DNA of 64,000 bases from the NCBI RefSeq assembly GCF_032884065.1, contig NC_088881.1, positions 2,166,001 through 2,230,000 on the forward strand. The letters are read 5' to 3'. The stretch's first letter is position 1. Every line of letters begins with the position of its first letter. The position numbers and the translations under genes were made by a program. Positions 1-11,679 of the stretch are shown in pieces. Source of the DNA: Artemia franciscana. Its lineage: Eukaryota; Arthropoda; Branchiopoda; Anostraca; Artemiidae. A model generated the notes under the pieces. That model had not been told where the DNA came from and made no database searches. It worked only from the letters and a program-made list of their open reading frames with translations.

Positions 1-3000
1 GGATCCAGGATTTTGTTTAGGGGGGGGGCGCATAATAGGCTGCTAGAATATACTTGCGAACAAATAAATGCCTGCAATTTAAGGGGAACCTCGACAATTG
101 TGTGACGTAGGTAGGTAGTGGAAATAGTCGTAAATTTAATCAAAACTCTGGTGAGAGTTAAACTTCTAATAAATCTGTTGTGATTTACCACAAAATAGTA
201 AGTTATAAAAACTATCCTGCCATCTATAAAAAAAATTATAATAAATATTTTCGGCGTAACTTTTTGCCTTTACACTTCTGACCACTATAGCAAGTGAGTT
301 AAGCTTTTTATTGTCAAAAAAACTGGCCTTGAACCATCTTTTGGGGTCATGCACGCTTTGTGACAATTTGTATAGGTTAAACCATTTAGCATGTCGCTTA
401 ACTTTGTGGCATCGCTTAGTAACTATGACAGTAATGAAGGGTAGGAAATGAGGATAAAGATACAACTTATATGTTCGTAAAAGATATATTAAAAATTAAA
501 TACTAGTTCTTTTAGGAATGTAACAAGAAAAAGAGAACGAAGAGATAGAAATGCATAGAAGATATTTAAAACGAGGGTTTTAAGTGTAGGCAATAAAGCA
601 TTAACTAATCACTGTTTCTTTTTAAAAATATTGTTTTAGTAAACAGTGTCAACTTTGATGAAATCTCAAAATTTACTACTCAAAATGTTACTTATCATAA
701 CAACGTAGTATATATTTCCGCGTTTTGAAATTTTCAGATATTCATTTCAGACGTTTAAATCTCAATACGTCTGTTGAGCACAATGTAAAAGAATTGTCCT
801 GTAAAAATTTTGATTTATAAACAACTAATCATGGAGATATGATTGGATGGCATGTATCAAATTAAGCATAAAAATTCTCAGCGTATTTATAGCAGTTTAG
901 ACAATTTTATGGACAAATATTTGTAATCCCTATACAAAACATAACTATATTTTGTGACTTGTTGGTATTAAGAAGGTAAGAAACTTCGAAGTAATATTGT
1001 AGTAGTATTTCCTTTCCTTGGTTAACTCAATTTGTATGAATTTCCATTTTTTATCAACTTTTATTAGCAAATGTTTGGAAAAAAAATCGATAAAAAAAAA
1101 CAAAAAAAACTCATAGTTATTTGCCTTCTTTTATAAATAATTTTTCGAAAATTCATTTTTCTTAAATGATTATTCCAACCTTGGAAGGAGTATTTTGACT
1201 CATATACATAGTTTTGAGTATATACTTATACGAACTTTTATTTAAGTTCTAAAGAGTTTTGCCTTTATTTTAATGTTTTATGATGAACAGATTAGGTGAT
1301 ATGTTGTATGATACAGAGCTATAATTAGATTAAAATAGGCAGTAAAGCGGCCACCATTTTCTCACCAAAATCCAAAACTTAAATTAATAATTTCAACACT
1401 TCTCATTCTTACTTTCTATTATACAAATCCCCTAAAAAACAACAATGTTGTAAAAACCACCCTGCTTTGCAAAAAATCAAACCAAAAAAAAAAAAAACAC
1501 ATAGCCAAAAAAGGCAATGATGTCGGTTTCTTCACCTTAGTGTCATAGCAAGACTCGAAAACAATTTTTTGACAGTAAAAAGAAGACGATATTTTGCTTT
1601 TCAGTCCCGTTGTGACAGCTCAATTCTTAAAAACTATTTCGACAGCCTAAAGAAGTTAGGATTTTAATATTTTCCCCCCTTGTTATTACGAAACGAAGAT
1701 TTTCGCCTTCCAGTTGGCTTTTTTTGTAATACGGACAGATTCCCTTAATAAACCTAAATTTAATTAAATACATTAGGCAGTATGTGGCATTAGTAAAATC
1801 AAAAAGAGACCGCACAAAGTGACTAAAACCTTGTTTCAAGCTTGTTTGCAAGAACAAACGGTTTTAATAATTAAAAACTCAACCATTAAAAACCAATTAC
1901 AAAAAAAAACTTTTGTCCCAAACCAGAGCAAGCGGTGTCAACCACTTATTCACCACCACGTCAAGGGGAGTGAACCCCCCATCCGCTGGATTTGCCACTG
2001 TCTAAATTTGTTAACACATCAATTGCCTTTATTTAAAAGAAATTGATAATCCTTAATCCCAAGTCTAAAATTCCGAAACTAGAACTCATAATTGAATGAA
2101 CAAAGGAGTGACAAATTGTGGCTCATGACGAGGAATAGATCATAAAAGTAAATAAATTTGATAGATGTATAAAAGCAAAATAAAAGCTTTAAAGGGGAAA
2201 ATTTTTATTACTGTGAGCCATTTAAAATAAGTTATTGAGCTATTCTGTAGGAAATCAAGAGCAAGCGCGAGAATCAGCTCTTTAAGAAAATCTTAGGAAA
2301 CTTCTTGGTTCAGGCCCCCCTCCCCTCTCGAATACAGCATTTCTACTCTGTTTGTAAGCTCCTACTCCCATTTTCTGGTTAGAAATCAATGTCAATAGGG
2401 TTTTACTTAGCATGCTTAGCACACCAAAATCAACAAGTCACTTCAAAAACATAAGACTAAATATAAACAGACCGGCGGCGTGCCAGGGGGCCACCAAAAT
2501 ATTTGTTCTTGCCACCCGTCTTAAATATTTGTCATTTCCCATGATGGAGAGCTGTTGCTTGTCGCGCATAAATATGTTGCTTGTTATGTAATAAACCACT
2601 TGGAACATCCAATAAAATTAATGATATTTTAACGAGAGAAAATCCAAAAAGACTACGCTTCATATTTTAAAATTATATCTTGGATCTTTGTATTCAAATT
2701 GGGAAAAATTCACTATTGAGTATTGGACTCTTAAATTCTACAAATCTTTCAAAGCATACAATATTTTAAGGGAGAACGATCCACCAGTTCAAGACCCGAG
2801 AAACATAACTGTTAGAGCCAATTCTTCTATTTACTTCTGAGAGATACAACTTGTAATAGCCTTCTAACCCTATGAGTAATCGCAGCTCTTAACATCACTA
2901 AATTGTAAACTTGGGAGGTGTAAGCTATGCATTCGCCAACTTCATGGTAGTTGCAGAACTATCTGTGTTTAATACCTCTGAACGGTTCCCACACGTAGCC

Positions 3001-3415
3001 TGTCAGAACGATTTCATGGATACTATGAACTAGATACTATACTCCATAATTGGCCTCACTAATGCTCTGTGTAACGTTTTACCCTTAGTTCCCACTGCTG
3101 CGTCAATCCCGACACGATTTTTCGACTGGCGGAAGAGACGTACGACAGAATCGGATGGAGGTTCACAATGAAACGCAGACCTTTGCGACGCTGCGACAAA
3201 CTCTAGCCTTAAGTTGCCACTGCTGCGTCAATCCCGATTTTCAACTGGATTCTCAAGGTAAAGTAGGGGTAAAATTTTACTTTAGCTACTTTTGGCTATC
3301 TCTGAAAGAGGTTAGGTTCGGCTAAAGCTGTGCGCTTGAACTTGCGAATTCTATGTTTCAAAATGTGGAATCGAGAATTCGCACTTTTTGATATGAGCGC
3401 TGCATGTTGATCAAA
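1..3415. other. AT-rich unique DNA, no supported gene
   Basis: No coding region here is convincing; the open frames are short, low-complexity and match no family I recognise. One local structure is visible: a diverged direct repeat near 3081-3126 and 3205-3248, both containing CACTGCTGCGTCAATCCCGA followed by a TTTTCRACTGG stretch, about 125-130 bp apart. A SINE-like promoter or host exon was looked for and not seen. Confidence 0.5.
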
Positions 3416-3435
3416 GGCCTTTTTTCGCGTCAACC
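3416..3435 (+). repeat. Left terminal inverted repeat of the 6.4 kb element
   Basis: Twenty bases matching the reverse complement of 9803-9822 without a mismatch, preceded by TCAAA. Confidence 0.75.
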
Positions 3436-3899
3436 AAAGAGACTGTTTGAGCTCAACCACTCGGTGTGGTTGAGCTCAACCGCTGTTTTTGCGTGAAACA
3501 GTGACAAACCAGGTTGTCATGAAAAGTGATTTTGCGTGAAACAATTGACTGGTTGAACTCTAATTTAACCAGAACTGTCATTGTTTTTAACCGTAGGGTT
3601 CTACCATTCATAATTGTTGGTTGACCTTTTCAGGCGTAGATTTCGAAAAGAAGAATTCGTAGGCTCTAAATAAGTCTATAGCCTATAAAATAAGAATTAT
3701 AAGCTGACAAATAGAATTCTAGCCACGCAAAAGTAAGGTTTAATTTTGTTTTTTTCGTATTAGGGCTATTTGGATAAATGTTGGGTTATATCTTGCAATT
3801 TGATTCACATAGGCCTTAAGACAGGAAGTCAAGAGTTTGAATATGCTTTTGAAAACTTATGAAGATACTTGGAAATCTTTGTTTCATCCTTTTGATGCC

Positions 3900-3960
3900 C
3901 TAGGCTTGACCTTAGCTTGGTAATTTGGCTTCAGAGATAAAACCTTGATGAAGCAAGACC
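3900..3960 (+). repeat. Fragment of the tRNA-derived SINE family
   Basis: TTGACCTTAGCTTGGTAAT is shared with the SINE copy at 51627-51770 and, inverted and slightly diverged, with the copy at 49954-50124. Only the middle of the SINE head remains. Confidence 0.4.
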
Positions 3961-4975
3961 CTAGTGGTTATAAAGCATTGTTAATCCAATTACTATTCTT
4001 ACTAGATGCTTCAAGATGTGTTGCATCTTTGTCAGAACTCTTTACATTTCAGCCTTACCCTATAGGGCCATGGATAAATTTTCAGGTCAAACTCTAGTTT
4101 GGCTACTGTTTGCTATCTTAGAAATGGGTTAAGTCAGGAAAATAGAACTTCCAGTAATGAATCCAAAGCAAAAAATACATAAAATGCTAGTTTAGCTAAT
4201 TTTCATTATCTTGGAAAGGGAGTAGGTTACAAGAATGAAACTCAGTAATTAATCCAGGGTCAAAAACACTCTGGGAAGGTACTGCCAGGCTTCTATGTCA
4301 ACCCTTTTCTGATTTTTTAAGTCTTAGATAATTGCTTACTCAAAAGGTCTATACCTATACTATTGAAATTTTGACAAAACAAGATTTACCTTAATTTTTA
4401 ATTATCAGTTTCTTTTACTCTGGCTTTAGCTCTTAAAATGCAATTCCTTTTATTTGAGTAGCATTTTAAGCCATATCAATATTTTTTTTTCAAAATTTAG
4501 GAAATGTCTTTGCATATCTTTAAAACCTTATAAAGTGGATTGAGGAAAGCTATGAAACAGTTTCTTTGTACTCCATGTAAGCAGACCTTCCCAGAACATA
4601 CTTTAGCCTTTAGACCCATCCCTGAAAGTTTTTTTTCAATATCACCCCCTGGTGCTCTTTTACACATTGTATAAATTGTGAAGAAATGCCTGCCCCCTTG
4701 CTAAAAGTCTTAGAAGTATCTTATATCAAAATACACCTGATACAGTTTAATTTTTTTGAGATGACACAGAATAGCATTAAAGCTGAGTATTTGCTTTGCA
4801 AGAAATGTGTCCCTTCTGTTGTAAAGCATTTTGGATAGACACTAATCTAACCATGGACGTATTGCTGTTGCAAATGGTTTTGCTTAAAATGGTTTGGAAA
4901 ACAAATAGCAAATGTAAATTTGCTTTTTTATCATTATTTAAGACTAGAATATCACAAAGCTATGCAATCACATTG

Positions 4976-5540
4976 CTTGTTGTATCTTAAGTAAATACAA
5001 TCCTGATGGAGTTTTGTCGATACCTGTCTTAAAATTAATTTGTCTAAATAAAATATATTGTTTATGGGACAGTAGAGAAAATGGCAACAACCATGAATTG
5101 AGTTTTTTCAATATTTCTTTTTTCAAATAATAGTTTTCTGGTCACATTTGTGTTCCTTACTAAGTTGTTGGCACTCTGGTTTGGGAATCCTTTGTCCAAG
5201 GGGTACATGTTTAATTCCTGGCATTGCTAGTGTATTTGGTTTTTACCAGCTAAGTATTCACCATGCTAGTTTGCATCTTAAGTAAAGCAATCCCTGCTGG
5301 AGCTTTGTTGACACCTGCCTTACAATAACTTGTCTAAGTAAAATGCAATGTGTATTGAAGATTAGTGAAAATGGCTGTAAATCCATCTTGTTTTTTTTCA
5401 ATATTTTTTTTTTTTTAATAGTTGTTCTACTCTGGTCGTAATAATGTTCTTGGCTAAGTGGAAAGCACTCTTAGTAAGAAATCCTTTGTCCATGGGGTAC
5501 AGGTTTGATTCCTAGTATTGCCTGTTTATTTGTTTTAAAT
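4976..5540 (+). repeat. Diverged tandem duplication (about 295 bp) with tRNA-like tail
   Basis: The segment starting near 4980 (ATCTTAAGTAAA, then a GTCTAARTAAAAT block, then AATCCTTTGTCCANGGGGTAC) recurs from about 5275. Both copies end in a tRNA-like stretch with an A-box-like GGCTAAGTGG (best in the second copy) and a B-box-like GGTTTGATTCC, so the pair may be two old copies of a tRNA-derived SINE. Divergence is roughly 20-25 percent by eye. Confidence 0.45.
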
Positions 5541-6685
5541 GGGGGTCAGTGATGTTAGACAGATCTAAACCAGCTCTAAATAGGCAAATGGAGAAATATG
5601 CAAAAGGTAAGCAGGGAGGGTGTACAAAAGCACAAGATTTCTGGCCCCCAGCCCTTAATTGCAATTCTTGGCCAAAGGGTCACAAAGTGGAAATTAGCAC
5701 TGCCGGTTTAGACCTTGATGTGTCAGTGCTGCCATACTTACTTACTTGCATATTGGTGTTGAGTTTGCCCACATTTTATCTTCATTACTATCTAAAATCA
5801 TTTAGACATTCAGCAAACTGTCTCAAAGCACAATTAGTATTGAATAGCTTTTGGGCCTTACTGACTTTCCCTTTATAGCAAAGGTTTATTGTTGTGTATA
5901 ATGTAGATATTTTAAAGTAATCAATCACTAAGAAGTCCCTTTTAGTTTTATCAAGTTTTTGAGTAATAAACCTTTTTAATTACCTTAAAATATTTATTCA
6001 GGTCCTTTACTATTGGCTGCCCTTTATATTACAATAATGATTGGAATATATTGTGGTAACTCTAAAAATTTGGATAATCCAACCTATTTTACCATCTTAA
6101 GGTTGTTTACAAAGGTGTATAAAATATTTAAGTACTGACTTAGCTACAGAAAACTTCTAGATATAATAAAATGTAAGCAAGATGGCTCTTACTTTGACCA
6201 TATCTATGGAAGCACTAATGAGAGAGTGGGTCATTTGATGTATTTGTAGGATTGAGTGAGATGAGAAATGAAGTGTAGGCTTGATGAGAGATGGCTGGTG
6301 AATGTGATGAGGGATGAATGCTTTGCAAGATTTTAAAATTTTGGACAATTTCCATGTTGACAGTAGAGTGCAGAAGTAAAATTTTGTAATTTTTTTTTCT
6401 TTGTTTCTGTTATGTTAGACAATGTTGAATATTCTAAAGTGAAGTTTCTTTTTTGTTTGGAATTGTGATGGCCCTAGGGCTTTAGTGCAATACAAATTAC
6501 TAATGTTTATTCACTTTCTTTAAACAAACACAAGGTCTATGTCTCCTAGCTTTAACAAAGTCAAATGTAATTTTAAGACCAGGGATTTCAAAGTAGGTCA
6601 AATGAACTTCTGGTAAAAATGAGCAATTTCTGAAACATCTAGATTAAAAAAAGTCTTTTAGACAACAAAGAAGACAGTTGAATAA

Positions 6686-7533
6686 AGAAAAGTACCTTAT
6701 ATCATAATTGCTGTGCACCCTTAAGATAGAAATGAACAAAGCTTCAATTAAGATTCTGTTTTGTTTAAACAGACAGAAGGGACAAACCTCCAAGCTTTGA
6801 CAAATACAATCTCACTTTGTGGCTCCTATCTTTTCAAAGGGGACTTTCTTTGGATTTTTTCTATCCAACTAAAACTGAAAAGGACAGCATGATATACAAG
6901 TGACCTTCCAATTACCCTACATAGCAAGAGAAAATCATTAAGTTAGGCTATGCTTTATCTCAATCCCCCTCCCAATGTGCAGAAATATGGCTCAAATTTC
7001 ATATTTTCAATGCATTTAACCTCCTGTCACCTGTTTTTCTAGTTATTGTTTGTCACATTTGTTTAATTTACAGCTACATGGGATGAAGTTAGAGAGACAG
7101 ATTGACAAAAGAAAAGTACCTTATATCATAATTGCTGTGCACCCTTAAGATAGAAATGAACAAAGCTTCAATTAAGATTCTGTTTTGTTTAAACAGACAG
7201 AAGGGACAAACCTCCAAGCTTTGACAAATACAATCTCACTTTGTGGCTCCTATCTTTTCAAAGGGGACTTTCTTTGGATTTTTTCTATCCAACTAAAACT
7301 AAAAAGGACAGCATGATATACAAGTGACCTTCCAATTACCCTACATAGCAAGAGAAAATCATTAAGTTAGGCTATGCTTTATCTCAATCCCCCTCCCAAT
7401 GTGCAGAAATATGGCTCAAATTTCATATTTTCAATGCATTTAACCTCCTGTCACCTGGTTTTCTAGTTATTGTTTGTCACATTTGTTTAATTTACAGCTA
7501 CATGGGATGAAGTTAGAGAGACAGATTGACAAA
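6686..7533 (+). repeat. Near-identical 424-bp tandem duplication
   Basis: Bases 6686-7109 are repeated at 7110-7533 with a constant offset of 424 bp. Only a few single-base differences are visible (for example CTGAAAAGG versus CTAAAAAGG, and CACCTGTTTTTC versus CACCTGGTTTTC). The copies are far more alike than the other internal repeats of the surrounding element, so the duplication is recent or an assembly effect. No coding sequence lies inside. Confidence 0.85.
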
Positions 7534-9802
7534 ACAAATGAAAAATAGGAAATTTCAGCAATACATTTTTATATTGGGAGGATGGAGGGGTAAAGTAGAG
7601 CAAAGTTGAATATAAAATGTGTTACCAGCTATTATTCTAAAAATTATGAAGCATGAATTTTTTTTTTTATTATGTTTCTTTCTCTTCAGGTCATTCTCTA
7701 GGGCTTTACCAAATCAAACATTCTATGCCCAGAAAAATTAGCAACAAGGTAGAGTCTATATACAAAGGCTTATGTTATTTAACTATGAATATGGAATTTA
7801 TATGGCAATCAGGAACTGGATACAGGCTAAAGCAAGTAAAAAAGAAAGAATAAACTTCCCTAGTTAGCTCAGGAGACTTTTAATAGATTACTCTTCAGAT
7901 AATTGCCTATGATACATAATTTAAATATTTACCCCTGTACAGTAGGGCGTTAAAACAATCTATCACAATGTAAGATACAGTATATTTAAATATGATGCTG
8001 ATTTACAAATTCCAGGATTCTTTGTTGTAGTTTTCATAATTTTGTTGATAAAGTTTTATATATTCATCATATTTTATTTTATGTCATTAACATTAGCCAA
8101 ACTAAACTTCTCAATAGAACTTGAATGTGGTGGCTATAATGCACAAGTACTGCAAAAATCTTACAACACATTATGTGTTATGGTAACTGATCAGTGAGAA
8201 AAAAACTATTTTCCTAGTTTAGCTTAAATTGTTATATTTTTGTGCTTTTCAGAAATATTTTGTTAATTTTAGGCAGCTGTCCCTCTTCAAAAAATTCTTA
8301 AACATTTGCTGGTTTATACTTAACTAGTATTCTACTGAAAACAAAAATTAATATATATTTTGTATTGAAGAAATATAAAGTCCTTTGGATTTTTTTTTTA
8401 TTAAGATTAAGCAGTTTGCTATTTTCTTTTGTTAGGCTAAGCCTGTAATAGTGCTTTATTGTGAAGAGTCAAAATTTGTAGGGATTGCAAAGGCTAGCCT
8501 GAACAATATGTTATTACAAATTATTAGGTTAAAATTCTGTTTGGTAAAATTCTAGTTTAGATAAATTTGTATTATCTTGAAAAAGGTTTAGGTTAGGAAA
8601 ATGAAACTTTTAGGGATGGGTCTAGAGACTAAACTATATCATGGGAAAGTATTTTGGAGCATCTAACTCTACTCTTTCTCTCTCTTAAAAATGTTTGCCT
8701 TAAATTACCTTAAATCACATTGTCTAATGAAATAAGGATTAAATCCTGTAGAATTGCTGGTTAGTGATGATGACAGTTGGGAATCTCAATATTTGGTCCA
8801 CACCCTTAAAAATGCTTGTGTTATAAAAGTGAAACCCTTGCAAAATAAATCTTCTACTTAAATGACAAGAAAAAAGCGTTTTTAGTGTCATAACTTTGCT
8901 CAATTTCAATTTATGAAGTTTCCAAGATTTGGAAACTTTCAGGATATACATTTCCCTATATTTAAATACGAAACACTGACATGGCTTAAAATTCTACTCA
9001 AATAACAAGAATTGCATTTTCAGAGCTAAAACCAGAGAAACAGAAACTGCTTGCTGAAAATCAAGGTAAGATGTTGTTTTACCAAAATTTTAATAGTTAC
9101 AGACCAGTCCAGTATGCGAAATTCCCAGATTTAAAAACAGAAGAGGGTTATCACATAAGCTTAGCAATAGCTTCTCAGAGTATGTTTTTAGCTATGGATT
9201 AATCACTGAAAGTTTCATTTACCTAACATAACCCCAATCAAAGATAGCAAAAAGTAGCTAAACTGGAATTTGACTGGAAATTTAATCTATAGCCTGGTAG
9301 GCTAGTAGAATTCCAAATCAAAACAAAAAGAAGTCAAACTAGAATTTTATCCTCCTTTTAGGGTAGCTCAACAAAGCTAAAGTCTTATCATTTAGGACTT
9401 TTTTATAGATAATTTTGGTTTTACAGTATGAATACAACATTTTCCAATATATTACCTGAACAATTTAACCAAAGATTCCACTAATTCAGACCCTTCCTAT
9501 CTCTTCAAATATACCAGAGAGTATGCTAGATCATTTTTCAATTCTCTCTGACCTCAAACTAATGTGAAATATGTCAAATCCGGAGGAAATTAAGCCAGTG
9601 CTAAATCATTTAATTATAATAGAATGACAGTCTTAACACTATACGGATGTTTTATGTTTGAAATATTTTGCCTTAACCGACAAGTAAAAAGAGTGTTTTC
9701 GCGAACCAATTTTGTTTGAGCTCAACCATATGTAATTTTTTTCCGCTTTTGCGTTAAACATACAAGCTGGTTAAACCAAAGCTGTCATTGGTTAAACCAG
9801 CT

Positions 9803-9822
9803 GGTTGACGCGAAAAAAGGCC
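9803..9822 (-). repeat. Right terminal inverted repeat of the 6.4 kb element
   Basis: Exact inverted partner of 3416-3435, followed by TCAAA at 9823-9827. Confidence 0.75.
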
Positions 9823-9827
9823 TCAAA

Positions 9828-10501
9828 GAATTTGCACCAAACTGATGCATTCCTAATCAGCTAGAAAAAATCAAACCGTTCAAAATTTTTGAGACTATTT
9901 AATAGTAAGAAATTACTTCCTTTTCAGCCACTTATTTCTATTGTTTAAATAGCTAAAATTTGAAATTAGCTATTTTAGTAGTGTCAGTCCTAATTTGATT
10001 GTGTATCTTTTATTGCTTGTACTCCTTTTAAGTATCAACTAGTGTCTTGATAGAAAGCTCCATGCAATGTGTGGTTTAACGTGCTTTGTACTGGCTCACA
10101 GGGATGCCTGATCGATTTAGACTATATGTTGTACCCTTTGAAGGTTGGGAAATTTACAAATTCAGTACAAACAGTTGGGTGTAATTATCTAAGTTGTCCC
10201 AGAACAGGGATGTAATTTGCTATGGTACAGGTGGGTTACTACACCTCACAGACCTTGGTTTGCCCTACCCCTGACTAATTTCCCCCCCAGCTGAAATTTG
10301 TTTGAAAATCTTGTTGAAACTAAAAAAAGCCTGCATAATTCAGGCATCAACAGAATCCAATCAGTTTTCTTTAGCATTGGCCTATATTTACCTGTATATT
10401 ACCTTAAATTGCAGCTTAGAGCAATCTAAGGATTTTTTTATTGTAGAAACTCTAGAGTTGATAATGTATAACACATAGCCTAGTTGAATATATACACTTG
10501 A
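9828..10501. other. Non-coding, with a dispersed repeat fragment
   Basis: No gene seen. The stretch 10200-10380 (around ATGTAATTTGC, CCCAGCTGAAATTT and AATCAGTTTT) resembles 22560-22700, so both are copies of a dispersed repeat of unknown type. Confidence 0.35.
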
Positions 10502-11470
10502 CTAGTGGTTTGATGTTGATGATTTGAGTGCTTCCCAGTTATACTTCCATTCTTTTGTTGACCGTTTATTATTCAGGTGGTTCTTAAAGCTATTTGTGGT
10601 TTGGGCAGCAATGGTATCTTGCAGTAATTTGTTCTAGAAGTTAGCAACATGGTTGGTAAGAAAATGGGCAAGTTGGTGCTTTGAGGATAAATTCTGGGAT
10701 AACTGCAAGCTATGTCCCCCTGTACAAGAGTCCTGAGGCACAAGAGGAAAGTGATCAGGAAGAGCCTTTGAATTAATAAGTTTATGAACCAGAATGGCAT
10801 CACCCTGTCTTCTTCTATAAACCAGAGTTGAGAGTTTCAGCTTGCATAGCCTTGTAGGATAAGGGAGTTCATGCAGTCCTCTCACTGTCTTAGTGGCTCT
10901 TCTCTGGACATTCTTGGGAATTGTCACATCTTTTTTGAAAAAGGGGGATGCATGGACCATGCCTGTCTCAAGCCTTGGCCAAACAAGTCCTTTATACAAA
11001 AGGCTCAGAATTTTAGGAGAACAGGAGAAAATTGTTCTTTTCATGATCCCTAGTGATGAGCTAGCTGATGCTGCTGCCTTATTTGTATGAGTGCTAAATT
11101 TAAGATGATTGTCAACAATTACTCCTATGTCAAATTCCTCCAACACTGGAGAAAAGGACTGACTGTAAAGAGAGTAAGTTGTATTGATATTCCTGTGTCC
11201 AAAGTGTAAAACATGGCATTTTGACACATTGAAAGTGGGTAGCCAAGATTTTGCCCACATGCTAAGGAGATCAAGATCTTTCTGAAGTTGGGAAGTATCC
11301 TCAAGAGTTCTAGCTAGACCAATTATCTTGGAATCATCAGCATATAGTATCATCCTGCTTTTAAGCACTAGAGGAGTATTGTTTATGAAAATATTGAACA
11401 TGGTGAGGCCAAACACACTGCCCTGTGGAACCCCACTGATAACAACCTGAGAGGAGGATAGGATTGGCAC
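10502..11470 (-). pseudogene. LINE reverse transcriptase, 3' part (Jockey/CR1-like)
   Basis: A minus-strand frame of 278 codons starting at 11470 encodes the palm, thumb and C-terminal part of a non-LTR retrotransposon reverse transcriptase. Visible motifs are SGVPQGSVFG (residues 12-21), the catalytic LYADD box (42-46), a W-x-K-x-W segment with SKCHVLHFG (about 73-92), LYKGLVWPRLE (about 159-169) and VQRRATKTVRGL (about 189-200). This order is typical of Jockey/CR1-group elements. The frame stops at TAG after residue 278 (10634-10636), but translation continues in the same frame for about 43 plausible residues (NKLLQDTIAAQTTNSFKNHL and onward) to a second TAG at 10502. One TGG-to-TAG change would explain the early stop. 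The upstream part (fingers domain, endonuclease, first ORF) is missing, as in 5'-truncated LINE copies. Inactive. Confidence 0.8.
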
Positions 11471-11679
11471 TTCTTAATTATTAACCTAAAAGTAACAATT
11501 TGATTGACACATCCTCTACCTTTTCTGAAACCACCCTATTATTAATGGAACTGAATCCAGCCCTATTCCATATAGACCTACATAATTATGTAAATGCATA
11601 GAGTAGAAACTCATCAGAAGGAGAAATTCAAAAAAAAAATAGAGAGGCATTTTGAAGTTACTAAGTTTATGTGGTTTTT

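Larger units (their letters stand above)
3416..9822. mobile_element. 6.4 kb TIR-bounded element, non-coding or decayed
   Basis: The left end reads GGCCTTTTTTCGCGTCAACC (3416-3435) and the right end is its exact reverse complement (9803-9822). TCAAA lies directly outside both ends (3411-3415 and 9823-9827), as a target-site duplication would. The alternative reading is a 21-bp repeat starting with A and a 3-bp CAA duplication. Subterminal regions on both sides share motifs in inverted orientation (TGGTTGAGCTCAA, GGTTAAACCA, TTTTGCGTNAAAC). No transposase is recognisable; the longest open frame (5549-5878, 109 codons) matches nothing I know. The interior carries its own duplications, so this is either a non-autonomous DNA transposon of unusual length or a decayed one. 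Superfamily cannot be fixed from the ends; PIF/Harbinger (3-bp duplication) or a 5-bp-duplication family are both possible. Confidence 0.65.

Noticed and set aside
166-465. Minus-strand 99-codon frame near the left edge
   Set aside because: No recognisable domain, no splice or start context, and within the length expected by chance in this composition.
5549-5878. 109-codon plus-strand frame inside the 6.4 kb element
   Set aside because: No transposase motif; overlaps tRNA-like repeat sequence at its start.
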